From Arthrobacter sp. Leaf69 (GTDB lineage Bacteria > Actinomycetota > Actinomycetes > Actinomycetales > Micrococcaceae), in assembly GCF_001422645.1 (NCBI RefSeq), contig NZ_LMLR01000001.1, positions 622,325 to 686,324 on the forward strand: DNA of 64,000 bases, read 5' to 3'. Positions 44,821 to 52,626 of this stretch are shown here, piece after piece; within the stretch, counting starts at the first letter, position 1; the number at the start of each line of letters is the position of its first letter. The notes beneath the pieces are model-generated. The model searched no databases. It was not told the DNA's origin and saw only the letters and a list, made by a program, of their open reading frames with translations. Made by a program: the position numbers and the translations under genes.

Positions 44821-45128
44821 GTGCAACCCTTCAGCACTTCTGCGACCGGTTCGGGCCGAACCGGTCGTCACAGAATGCAGCAGCGCCCCCACGCAGATGT
44901 AAAGCCGCAGGTCGCTGTGGCAATTCCATTTGATTCTATGGTGCACCCAATTGACCGTCCACCAACGGGAATATGCCACCAGCGAAAAGCGCTCAACCAG
45001 TGACAGTACGGTCGGGACAGGCCGGAACTTCGCTGTGTCCTAACGTTCAGCAACCTCTCAGCAAACGTGCGCTCTAGTATCAGTGAGATCGTCCATAGTT
45101 AATGAAGACACGGATGAAAGGAAGTCTT
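44821..45128. other. 308-base divergent control region between the TPM gene and htrA
   Basis: No gene is seen. The TPM side holds the ribosome-binding site and a palindrome (44843-44867). The htrA side holds GAAAGGAAG just before the ATG and an AT-rich stretch near 45090-45105 (CATAGTTAAT) that could be a -10 region. The centre has no recognisable element. Confidence 0.5.
44843..44867. promoter_or_regulatory. 25-base palindrome in the leader of the TPM gene
   Basis: CGACCGGTTCGG and CCGAACCGGTCG are perfect 12-bp arms around a single G, 23 bases upstream of the start codon. It could bind a dimeric regulator or fold as a leader hairpin close to the ribosome-binding site. Confidence 0.5.
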
Positions 45129-46835
45129 ATGACTGAGAACCCAGCGCAGGGCGCGTCACCAGAGAACCGGGAGCCGGCCACGCCGAACGAGGGCGCATCC
45201 GGACGCCCGCAGGCTGCCCCCGCGCCGGACTCACCCCAGGACAACTCGTTCCAGGACAATCCTTCCCAGGACAGCCTCCCGGAAAATCCGACCCTCCGGC
45301 TGGACCGGGCCGCGGGCAACCCGCCCCAGCCGGTCTACCCGCAGCACCAGCCGTCGTACGGCCGCCCCTCGACGCCGGAGACGCAGCAGTTCGGTGCCCC
45401 GCCGCAGGAGTACGCCCACCAGGGCAGCACGCCGGGCCAGCCGCACCCGCAGCACACCCCGGGATACGGCCAGGCAACAAACAACTCCGCTTTTGGACAG
45501 CCCCACCCGGGCAGCACCCAGCAGGGGACCTTCCAGCACGGCCAGCCCCCTTTCAACCAGGTACAGCACGGCAGTTTTGGCGGTCCGTCCGGTTCCCCGT
45601 ACGCCTCCGACCCGGCCCACGCCCCGAAGCGCAAGGCCGCCTTCGGTGTCCCGACGCTCGTGGCCAGCATTCTTGCCGCTGGCCTCGTCGGCGGCGGCGT
45701 GGTCGCAGGAACCACGCAGCTGATGGGCGACCGGCCCTTCACGTCCACCGGATCCAGCAACAGCAGCCACGCCGGACCCGTCATCGTGAACAACCAGGAG
45801 GAAGTAAACGCCATCACCGCGGCGGCGGTGAAGGCGACACCCAGCGTCGTGACCATCAAGGCCTCAAACGGCAGCGAGGGCGGCACGGGCTCCGGCATCA
45901 TTCTCGACGGTGAAGGCCATGTCCTCACCAACACCCACGTCGTCACACTGGACGGCACGGCCGCGAACGCCACCATCGAAGTTCGCATGAGTGATGGCAA
46001 GGTCTACAGCGCCACGATTGTGGGCACTGATCCGCTCTCCGACCTCGCGGTAGTGAAAATCAAGGACGGCTCCGGACTGGTGCCGGCGGTCCTGGGAGAT
46101 TCCGGCAAGCTGAACGTCGGCGATACCGCCGTCGCGATCGGCTCGCCCCTCGGCCTCACGGGGACCGTCACCGACGGCATCGTGTCCACCCTGAACCGCA
46201 CCATCAGCGTTGCCTCCTCGGCCGCGCCCAAGGAAGGGGCGGACAACTCACAGGGCGATGACCAAGGCTTCCAGTTCGCACCGCCGGACGGCGGGCAGGG
46301 CCAAACCACCGCTGACCAGGGAAGCATCTCGATCAACGTGATCCAGACGGATGCCGCGATCAACCCCGGCAACTCCGGCGGTGCCCTGGTCAACACCAAG
46401 GGTGAGATCATCGGCGTGAATGTCGCCATCGCCTCGGCCGGCGGCGAAACGTCGAGCAGCGGCAACATCGGTGTCGGTTTCAGCATCCCGATCAACCACG
46501 CCAAGCGGGTCGCCCAGGAGATCATCACCACCGGCAAGGCCACGCACGGCCAGTTCGGCGTGAGTGTGAAGCAGAAGACCGCCAGCACTTCGGCGTCCGG
46601 CTTCAGCGTCGGGGCCGAGGTCGCCACCGTTGAGCCCGGCTCCGCCGCGGACAAGGCCGGCGTCAAGGTCGGCGACGTCGTGACGAAGTTCCAGGACCTC
46701 ACCATCAGCGATCCGAACCAGCTGACGGCCGCCGTGCGCGAGCAGCCTGCCGGAGCCTCCGTCAAGGTCACCGTCATCCGCGGCGGCGAGGAGAAGCAGC
46801 TCGACGTGACCCTTGGCACGGCCGCCGAGCAGTAA
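45129..46835 (+). CDS. HtrA/DegP-type trypsin-like serine protease with PDZ domain
   Basis: The 568-residue protein has a 165-residue Pro/Gln-rich cytoplasmic part, one membrane helix (about 172-200, VPTLVASILAAGLVGGGVVAG), and an extracytoplasmic S1C protease. The triad is visible: His in LTNTHVVTLDG (about 270), Asp in SDLAVVKI (about 304), Ser in INPGNSGGALV (about 415). A PDZ domain fills about 465-560. An insertion of about 30 Gln/Asp-rich residues lies before the serine loop. It degrades or chaperones misfolded exported proteins. The ATG at 45129 follows AAAGGAAG; the ATG at 45102 is weaker. Confidence 0.92.
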   Translation: MTENPAQGASPENREPATPNEGASGRPQAAPAPDSPQDNSFQDNPSQDSLPENPTLRLDRAAGNPPQPVYPQHQPSYGRPSTPETQQFGAPPQEYAHQGSTPGQPHPQHTPGYGQATNNSAFGQPHPGSTQQGTFQHGQPPFNQVQHGSFGGPSGSPYASDPAHAPKRKAAFGVPTLVASILAAGLVGGGVVAGTTQLMGDRPFTSTGSSNSSHAGPVIVNNQEEVNAITAAAVKATPSVVTIKASNGSEGGTGSGIILDGEGHVLTNTHVVTLDGTAANATIEVRMSDGKVYSATIVGTDPLSDLAVVKIKDGSGLVPAVLGDSGKLNVGDTAVAIGSPLGLTGTVTDGIVSTLNRTISVASSAAPKEGADNSQGDDQGFQFAPPDGGQGQTTADQGSISINVIQTDAAINPGNSGGALVNTKGEIIGVNVAIASAGGETSSSGNIGVGFSIPINHAKRVAQEIITTGKATHGQFGVSVKQKTASTSASGFSVGAEVATVEPGSAADKAGVKVGDVVTKFQDLTISDPNQLTAAVREQPAGASVKVTVIRGGEEKQLDVTLGTAAEQ

Positions 46836-46841
46836 AGCAAA

Positions 46842-46892
46842 ACTGGCAGTAAAACAGGACCGGCAGTAAAGCAGGACTGGCAGTAACAGCAG
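46842..46892 (+). repeat. 17-bp tandem repeat just after htrA
   Basis: Three near-identical units (ACTGGCAGTAAAACAGG, ACCGGCAGTAAAGCAGG, ACTGGCAGTAACAGCAG) follow the stop codon at once, and the sequence around the stop (GAGCAGTAAAGC) resembles a fourth. This suggests duplication of the 3' end of the gene. Confidence 0.8.
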
Positions 46893-46927
46893 AGCTGGCG
46901 GCAGCAACACACAGCGATCCCGCCCGG

Positions 46928-46959
46928 GGCCGGGCAGCACCATCAGGTGTTGCCCGGCC
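46928..46959 (+). terminator. Terminator after htrA
   Basis: GGCCGGGCA-G-CACC pairs with GGTG-T-TGCCCGGCC around ATCA, followed by TTC. Confidence 0.7.
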
Positions 46960-47157
46960 TTCGCCGTGCTGGCGGGCCTTTGCTGTGCCGTACAGCGCCA
47001 TGCCGTGCACTGCCCGGCGGTGACACAGGCCTTAACCCAAGCCGCGCCGGGGACCGCCGATATGGTTAGCTAAGAGCACCCCGGCACGCCGGGCGTTCCG
47101 TGGCCACGACCCCACCCGGCTGGCTGTCCACCCGCATGGAAGGCTGCTGCAAACACA

Positions 47158-47970
47158 GTGGAAGAGACATTGAAGATCATCGTGCTGGTCAAGCACGTCC
47201 CTGACGCTCAGTTCGACCGACACCTCACGGGCGAGGGCAACACGACGGACCGTTCCGAGAGCATCCTGTCCGAACTGGACGAGTACGCCCTGGAGGCCGC
47301 ACTCCAGCTGATTGAGGCCCGCGGCGGAGAGGCTGCCGGCAACAAGGTCATCGCCCTGAGCATGGGTCCCGCCGGTGCTGTCAACGCGGTGAAGAAGTCC
47401 CTCCAGATCGGCGCCAGCGAAGGCGTCCACCTCAGCGACGACGCACTGGCCGGATCCGATGCTGCCGCCACCTCGCTGGCCCTGGCCGCGGCCATCCGCC
47501 ACCTTGGTGCGGACATCCCCGCCGACCTCATCCTCACCGGCATGGCCTCCACCGACGGCGAGACCTCCCTGGTCCCCGCCCAGCTTGCTGAGCGCCTGGA
47601 CCTGCCCCAGGTCACCTTCGCGGCCTCCCTGGAGCTCGACGGCGCCAAACTCACCGCCCGCCGCGACGGCGACCTCCACGCCGACACCATCGAGGCGACG
47701 CTGCCGGCCCTCGTCTCGGTCACGGACCAGATCAATGACCCCCGGTACCCGAACTTCAAGGGCATCATGGCGGCCAAGAAGAAGACCATCACCACGCTGA
47801 CCCTTGCCGACATCGGCGTCGACCCCGCGCACGTGGGACGCTCCGGTTCCTGGACCGCCGTCGATTCCGCCGAGGCACGCCCGGCGCGCACCGCCGGCAC
47901 CATCATCACCGACGAGGGCGACGCCGGCATCAAGCTGGTTGACTTCCTGGCCGCCCAGAAGCTGCTCTAA
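47158..47970 (+). CDS. etfB: Electron transfer flavoprotein beta subunit
   Basis: EtfB binds AMP and, with EtfA, carries electrons from acyl-CoA and related dehydrogenases to the quinone pool. The 270-residue protein begins KIIVLVKHVPDAQFDR and includes SELDEYALEAALQL, LALSMGPAGA, LTGMASTDGETSLVPAQLAE and RYPNFKGIMAAKKK, all typical. The GTG at 47158 is listed as the start, but the TTG at 47170 (MKIIVLVKH) has GGAAGAG close upstream and matches family N-termini better. etfA follows after 14 bases. The etfB-etfA pair lies upstream of a cysteine desulfurase-mnmA pair as in mycobacteria. Confidence 0.95.
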   Translation: MEETLKIIVLVKHVPDAQFDRHLTGEGNTTDRSESILSELDEYALEAALQLIEARGGEAAGNKVIALSMGPAGAVNAVKKSLQIGASEGVHLSDDALAGSDAAATSLALAAAIRHLGADIPADLILTGMASTDGETSLVPAQLAERLDLPQVTFAASLELDGAKLTARRDGDLHADTIEATLPALVSVTDQINDPRYPNFKGIMAAKKKTITTLTLADIGVDPAHVGRSGSWTAVDSAEARPARTAGTIITDEGDAGIKLVDFLAAQKLL

Positions 47971-47984
47971 GGGGATCCGCAGAC

Positions 47985-48938
47985 ATGGCAAAAGTACTGG
48001 TATTCATTGACAACCCGGGCCAGGCGCTGAAAAAGGCCAGCCTGGAGCTGCTCACCATTGCCCGGTCCCTGGGCGAGCCTGCGGTCGCGTTCAACGGCGA
48101 ACTGCACGACGACGTCGCGGCCACCCTGGCGGCCTACGGCGTTCAAACGCTGTACCGGCCCTCCGCGGCGGACCTCGACGATTACCTCGTGGGCCCCAAA
48201 GCGTCCTATCTTGCCGCCGCGGTGCAGACCGCGGAGGCCACGGTGGTCCTGACCGAGAACTCGACGGAGGCCAAGGAAACCGCGGCGAGACTGGGCATCA
48301 AGCTCGGTGCCGGCGTCATCACCGACGTCGTTGCCGTGGATCCGGACGGCACCGCGCACAAGTCCGTGCTGGCCGGTTCCTACCTCACCACGGCGAGGGC
48401 CACCACTCCCGTCGCGGTCCTGACCGTCAAGTCCAACAGCGTCACTCCGGAACCGGCCGTCACCGGCACGGCGCCGGCGACGGTCACGGTGGCAGTGCCG
48501 GAGACCGCCACCGCGGCGTCGGCACGGATCACCGCCCGCAGCGACAAGGCCGCCAGCGGCCGCCCGGACCTCGCCGAGGCGCGGATCGTTGTGGCAGGCG
48601 GGCGAGGAGTCGACGGCAACTTCGGCCCGGTGGAAGACCTTGCCGATGCCCTCGGAGCAGCCATCGGCGCTTCCCGCGCCGCGACGGACGCCGGCTGGAT
48701 CGGGCATGACGCCCAGATCGGCCAGACCGGCAAGACCGTTTCGCCCCAGCTGTACATCTCGGCGGGCATCTCGGGGGCCATCCAGCAGAAGTCCGGCATG
48801 CAGACCGCCAAGGTGATCGTGGCCGTGAACAAGGATGCCGAGTCTCCCGTTTTCGAAATCGCCGACTTCGGTATCGTGGGGGATCTTTTCCAGGTCCTGC
48901 CGCAGGCCACCGAGGAAATCAAGAAGCGCCGGGGCTGA
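47985..48938 (+). CDS. etfA: Electron transfer flavoprotein alpha subunit
   Basis: The 317-residue EtfA holds the redox-active FAD. The C-terminal FAD domain shows VVAGGRGVDGNFGPVEDLADALGAAIGASRAATDAGW, IGQTGKTVSPQLYISAGISGAIQ and ADFGIVGDLFQVLPQ. The N-terminal domain starts KVLVFIDNPGQALKKASLEL. Start ATG at 47985 follows AAGGGGAT about 8 bases upstream. Length is normal. The next gene (PIG-L) starts 5 bases after the stop. Confidence 0.96.
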   Translation: MAKVLVFIDNPGQALKKASLELLTIARSLGEPAVAFNGELHDDVAATLAAYGVQTLYRPSAADLDDYLVGPKASYLAAAVQTAEATVVLTENSTEAKETAARLGIKLGAGVITDVVAVDPDGTAHKSVLAGSYLTTARATTPVAVLTVKSNSVTPEPAVTGTAPATVTVAVPETATAASARITARSDKAASGRPDLAEARIVVAGGRGVDGNFGPVEDLADALGAAIGASRAATDAGWIGHDAQIGQTGKTVSPQLYISAGISGAIQQKSGMQTAKVIVAVNKDAESPVFEIADFGIVGDLFQVLPQATEEIKKRRG

Positions 48939-48942
48939 GTCC

Positions 48943-49722
48943 TTGAACACCTTCGCCACGCAGGCGCAAAGCCCGTTCGATCCGGAACACCACCGGGTCG
49001 AGCGGGTGCTTTGTTTCACTGCCCACCCGGACGACGTCGACTTCGGTGCCGCCGGCACGATCGCCGCCTGGACCGCCGCCGGCGTTCACGTCAGCTACTG
49101 CATCATGACGGACGGAGACGCCGGCGGCTTCGACCCCGCGCAACGGGATGAGATGGTCCGGCTGCGGAACGAGGAACAGCGCCGTGCGGCCGCCCTCGTC
49201 GGGGTCACCGACATCCACTACCTGCATGAACGCGACGGCTACCTCGAACCCTCGCACGGGGTGATCCGCGAAGTCGTGCGGCTGATCCGGCAACTCCGGC
49301 CCGACGTCGTGCTCTCCATGCACCCCGAACGGAACTGGAACCGGATCCAGAAGAGCCACCCCGACCATCTGGCGGTGGGGGAGGCCGTGACCCGGGCGGT
49401 GTATCCGGCGCTGGAGAACCCGTTCGCGTACCCGGAGCTGGCCGAGGCAGGGCTGGAGGCCTACAAGCTGCCCTGGCTGTGGCTCTTCGCCGGGCCGGAG
49501 GAACGCGAGAACCACTTCGTCGACGTCACGGACCACGTCGAGGGCAAACTCGCTGCCATCCATATCCATGTCAGCCAACACCCCGACATCGAGGCCATGG
49601 ACCGTACGGTCCGCGGACTGATGGTCCGGACCGCGGAGCGCGGCGGGCTGCCGGCGGGCCGCAGTGCCGAGGCCTTCCACGTCGTGGAAGTCAACGGCGC
49701 GGGGACCATCGCCGGCTTTTAG
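48943..49722 (+). CDS. PIG-L family deacetylase (LmbE-like)
   Basis: The 259-residue protein has the zinc motif AHPDDVDFG (about 27-35) and the second zinc histidine in SHPDHLAVGEAV (about 139-150), which together define PIG-L/LmbE N-acetylglucosaminyl deacetylases. Members include MshB and Mca of mycothiol metabolism, but substrate cannot be assigned here. The start is a TTG at 48943, 4 bases after the etfA stop, with only a weak purine-rich site upstream; no better in-frame start exists before the first motif. It is probably co-transcribed with etfBA. Confidence 0.85.
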   Translation: MNTFATQAQSPFDPEHHRVERVLCFTAHPDDVDFGAAGTIAAWTAAGVHVSYCIMTDGDAGGFDPAQRDEMVRLRNEEQRRAAALVGVTDIHYLHERDGYLEPSHGVIREVVRLIRQLRPDVVLSMHPERNWNRIQKSHPDHLAVGEAVTRAVYPALENPFAYPELAEAGLEAYKLPWLWLFAGPEERENHFVDVTDHVEGKLAAIHIHVSQHPDIEAMDRTVRGLMVRTAERGGLPAGRSAEAFHVVEVNGAGTIAGF

Positions 49723-49762
49723 TGTTGCCCCTGCCGGTCCTCTCCCATAAGCTGGACTCTGT

Positions 49763-49777
49763 TTAAATCATATTTAA
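49763..49777. promoter_or_regulatory. AT-rich palindrome upstream of gluconokinase
   Basis: TTAAAT and ATTTAA flank CAT, 18 bases before the GTG at 49796, in otherwise GC-rich DNA. It can overlap the promoter and is a candidate site for a gluconate-responsive repressor; no such regulator gene is adjacent. Confidence 0.4.
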
Positions 49778-49795
49778 TTGAGGAAGGCGGCTTCA

Positions 49796-50320
49796 GTGAC
49801 GAAGACTGCACAGCGCCCCGTGCTCGTGATCATGGGAGTCTCGGGATCCGGGAAGTCAACCGTGGCGGGCCTGCTGGCCGGCCGGCTGGGCTGGGATTTC
49901 GCGGAGGGCGATGATTTGCACCCGGCATCCAACGTGGCGAAGATGCAGGCCGGCCGGCCCCTGACCGACGAGGACCGCTGGCCCTGGCTGGAAAGCATCG
50001 CCGGATGGATCCGCCAGCACACCGAAGCCGGCACGCCCGGCGTCGTCACCTGCTCCGCGCTGAAGAAGCGCTACCGGGATGTCCTGCGCGGCGAGGGGGT
50101 GGTGTTCGTCTTCCTCGACGGCAGCAGGGACCGGATCTCGGACCGGCTGGCATCCCGTCACGGGCACTTCATGCCCCCGGCCCTGCTCGAATCCCAGTTT
50201 GAGGCGCTCGAGGCCCCCACTCCTGAGGAGAACGCCATCACCCTGAGCGTCAGTTCCGCGCCGGCGGACGAAGCGCAGGAGATCATTGACCGGCTCCACC
50301 TCGACGCCGTCCGGCACTAA
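49796..50320 (+). CDS. gntK: Gluconokinase
   Basis: GntK phosphorylates gluconate to 6-phosphogluconate. The 174-residue P-loop kinase has GVSGSGKST (14-22), FAEGDDLHPASNVAKM, GRPLTDEDRWPWL, TCSALKKRYRDVLR and FLDG, all family motifs. The frame includes a TTG at 49778, but GAGGAAGG lies 8 bases before the GTG at 49796, which fixes the start there. It stands alone: no gluconate permease or GntR regulator is next to it. Confidence 0.94.
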   Translation: MTKTAQRPVLVIMGVSGSGKSTVAGLLAGRLGWDFAEGDDLHPASNVAKMQAGRPLTDEDRWPWLESIAGWIRQHTEAGTPGVVTCSALKKRYRDVLRGEGVVFVFLDGSRDRISDRLASRHGHFMPPALLESQFEALEAPTPEENAITLSVSSAPADEAQEIIDRLHLDAVRH

Positions 50321-50349
50321 CCGCGGGGACCCTGGCCGCAGCGGGACAA

Positions 50350-50396
50350 AAAACCGCGGGCGCCGCACCTTCAGAAGGTGCTGCGCCCGCGGTTTT
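50350..50396. terminator. Bidirectional terminator between gntK and rskA
   Basis: A stem of about 22 bp (AAAACCGCGGGCGC pairing with GCGCCCGCGGTTTT, extended past one mismatch by GCACCTTC/GAAGGTGC) has A-rich and T-rich ends, so it can stop both convergent transcripts. Confidence 0.88.
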
Positions 50397-50409
50397 GCCG
50401 GTTCCGGTT

Positions 50410-51300
50410 TTAGGCGCCCAAGGGGGCGGCAGCCACGGTGGGCATGGTCGGCGACGTCGAGCCACCGGTCGGTTCCACCGTAATGCCGAGCGCTGCTGCG
50501 GTGCTGATGCCCTTGACAACAGCCGGCTTGGACAGCGCTTCCGCGTCCATCAGGCCCTGGGAGACCGGTGCCGAGCCGTCCTTCGGAATAAGCCACATCT
50601 GGTACACCTTGCCGGGCGGAGGCGCCGGGACGTCGTTCATCTTGACGACGATTGCGTCCTTCGAAGGCGAGACGGACACGGTGGCCGTGCCGCCGCCGGT
50701 GACATCGACTGTCGCCTGGCGCACATCGCCGGCCTGCAGCACCTGGTTCAGTGGATCGTTCTGGTTGGCCACGTAGGCGCCGACGCCGACTCCGCCCACG
50801 GCGATGAGGGCGGCGGCAGCGACGCCGACGAGCCAGTTGCGCATGCCCTGCGGCCGGCGCCGTTCCTCCCGGCGCTTGCGGGCGGCGCCGAGTTCGTCGG
50901 TGACGGAGAGCTCTGGTGCTTCCCGGACGGGCCGGGCCACGACTGGAGGTACCGCCGTCGGGTTCTGTTCCGGGAGCGTGCCGGCCACAGCGGCCGGGGC
51001 CTGGGCGGGAAGGGATGCCATGATCCGGTCCAGTAGTCCGACCGGGGGTTCCTCCTCGGCGGTGAAGCTCGTGGCCAGCGTCTCCCGGGCCTGCCGGACG
51101 CGCTCGTCAAAGGCGGCGCGCTCGGTCTGCGGAGCCGAGGCGAGGTATCCCTCGATGGCGGCACGCTCGGCGTCGTCCACGGCGTTCAGGGCGTACAGCT
51201 CGGCAAGGTCGGCCGCGCGGCCGGCGGCAAGGTCGGTGGCGATATCGGCGGCAAAGCCGGAGGGGACACGGCCGTTGTTATGTGCGTTCATGTCGGTCAT
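50410..51300 (-). CDS. rskA: Anti-sigma factor of the RskA family
   Basis: The 296-residue protein has an N-terminal zinc-free anti-sigma domain (LAELYALNAVDDAERAAIEGYL, then a helical region to about 90), one membrane helix (WLVGVAAAALIAVGGVGVGAYVA, about 155-177), and an extracytoplasmic RskA domain with VKMNDVPAPPPGKVYQMWLIPKDG. It should hold SigK inactive until cleaved by regulated membrane proteolysis. An internal ATG at 51291 is a possible start. It begins 1 base after the sigK stop, so the pair is co-translated. Confidence 0.9.
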   Translation of the reverse strand: MTDMNAHNNGRVPSGFAADIATDLAAGRAADLAELYALNAVDDAERAAIEGYLASAPQTERAAFDERVRQARETLATSFTAEEEPPVGLLDRIMASLPAQAPAAVAGTLPEQNPTAVPPVVARPVREAPELSVTDELGAARKRREERRRPQGMRNWLVGVAAAALIAVGGVGVGAYVANQNDPLNQVLQAGDVRQATVDVTGGGTATVSVSPSKDAIVVKMNDVPAPPPGKVYQMWLIPKDGSAPVSQGLMDAEALSKPAVVKGISTAAALGITVEPTGGSTSPTMPTVAAAPLGA

Positions 51301-51301
51301 C

Positions 51302-51907
51302 TCAACTCACCCCCAGGCAGGTCTTCAGCCGGATTAGTCCGTCGCGGATGCGGGACTTGATGGTGGGCACCGCAGCATTGAGTTTCTCTGCGACTTCCCG
51401 ATAGGTGAGGCCGCCGTAGTAGGCGAGCCGCACGGACTCCTGTTGTGTATCGGTCAGCGTCTCCAGACAGCGGACCACAGCCTCGGCTTCTAGTCGGCTG
51501 CCGACCTCGTCGGAGACTGAATCATGGTCTATGTCCTGGCTGCTGGCGCCGTACTTCGCTTCCCGGTCGGTGGACGACTGGGAGGAGCGGACCTTGTCCA
51601 CGGCCCTGCGGTGGGAGATGGTCATCAGCCACGCGAGCGGGCTCCCGGCCTCGGGATTGAACTTGGCGGCGTTCTGCCAGACCTGGAGGAAGACCTCCTG
51701 GGTGGTGTCCTCGCTGAGTTCGACGTCGATCAGCACCCGCCGCGCCATGCCGAAGACACGCCGGGACGTGAGTTCGTAGAACTCTGCGAAGGCTGCCTGG
51801 TCGCCGCGGGCAATCTGTTCCAGCAATCCGCCGAGCCTGCGGTTCACATCGACTGACGTGCCCGGGGGAGCGGCGGCCTCGGGGTTCGGGGCGTTGGGAG
51901 TGTCCAT
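51302..51907 (-). CDS. sigK: ECF RNA polymerase sigma factor SigK
   Basis: The 201-residue protein has sigma region 2 (about 30-100, DQAAFAEFYELTSRRVFGMARRVL and LSEDTTQEVFLQVW) and region 4 (about 140-195, LTDTQQESVRLAYYGGLTYREVAEKL with the C-terminal HTH). Pairing with RskA supports SigK. The ATG at 51907 is used instead of the open frame to 52060; GAAGG lies just upstream and TATGCT 8 bases before it. In mycobacteria SigK drives secreted antigen genes such as mpt70; no such gene is near. Confidence 0.9.
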   Translation of the reverse strand: MDTPNAPNPEAAAPPGTSVDVNRRLGGLLEQIARGDQAAFAEFYELTSRRVFGMARRVLIDVELSEDTTQEVFLQVWQNAAKFNPEAGSPLAWLMTISHRRAVDKVRSSQSSTDREAKYGASSQDIDHDSVSDEVGSRLEAEAVVRCLETLTDTQQESVRLAYYGGLTYREVAEKLNAAVPTIKSRIRDGLIRLKTCLGVS

Positions 51908-52137
51908 CACCTTCAAGCATAAGGTGCCCGCCGCCGATCGCGGGTCATGAAGGGCGTCACCCGCGGTGTGGCCGCCCGCAACCCGCCGGACGGGGCGCCT
52001 GTACGCCTGCAATGCTGTCACCTGCCGCTCCTCGCTCCCTTCCCCGCTCCCGGGGCCCATCAGTGTGATTGGGCTTCACAAGTGATTCGGAACAGCGGTG
52101 GAACCGGATGGGCGGGGCCCGGGAAAAGTTGCGGCAG

Positions 52138-52605
52138 CTACAGCTTGGCGCCGGTGAATCCGTTCTGGCGCCAGGCCTCGTAGACCGCGATCGAGGCTGC
52201 GTTCGCAAGATTCAGCGACCGCAGGGAAGGCAGCATCGGCAGCCGGACGCGGGAGGTGACATGGGGGTCATGCTTGAGTTCCTCGGACAGGCCCACGGAT
52301 TCCCGGCCGAACATCAGAACGTCGCCGGGCCGGTAGCTGATGTCCGTGTAGGAAGCCTCGCCGTCGGAGGTGAAGGCGAAGACACGATCCGGGGCGAGGG
52401 CAGCCCAGGCGGCGTCGATGTCCTGATGGACGGTCACGACGGCGAGGTCGTGGTAGTCGAGGCCGGCCCGGCGCAGCTTCGCGTCGGAGAAATCGAAGCC
52501 CAAAGGCTCGACCAGATGCAGCTCCGCGCCCGTGATGGCGGCCAGCCGTATCGCGTTGCCCGTATTGCCGGGGATTTCTGGGGAGTGGAAGAGGATGCGG
52601 AACAC
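52138..52605 (-). CDS. trmL: tRNA (cytidine(34)-2'-O)-methyltransferase TrmL
   Basis: The 155-residue SPOUT methyltransferase methylates the wobble base of leucine tRNAs using S-adenosylmethionine. Family motifs are FHSPEIPGNTGNAIRLAAITGA at the N-terminus, LMFGRESVGLSEEL, and the knot residues LRSLNLANAASIAVYEAWRQ. Start is the GTG at 52605, with TAGGAT 6 bases upstream and no Shine-Dalgarno. The 230 bases between this gene and sigK hold no gene. Confidence 0.94.
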   Translation of the reverse strand: MFRILFHSPEIPGNTGNAIRLAAITGAELHLVEPLGFDFSDAKLRRAGLDYHDLAVVTVHQDIDAAWAALAPDRVFAFTSDGEASYTDISYRPGDVLMFGRESVGLSEELKHDPHVTSRVRLPMLPSLRSLNLANAASIAVYEAWRQNGFTGAKL

Positions 52606-52611
52606 CGTCCC

Positions 52612-52617
52612 ATCCTA
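52612..52617 (-). promoter_or_regulatory. -10 box (TAGGAT) of trmL
   Basis: On the minus strand TAGGAT ends 6 bases before the GTG at 52605, predicting a leaderless mRNA. Confidence 0.5.
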
Positions 52618-52626
52618 GCGAGCCTG

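Larger units (their letters stand above)
46836..47157. other. 322-base intergenic stretch between htrA and etfB
   Basis: No gene is supported. It contains a 17-bp tandem repeat (46842-46892), a terminator (46928-46959), and near 47061 a TATGGT hexamer that could be a -10 box for etfB. The long reverse-strand frames here are shadows. Confidence 0.5.
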
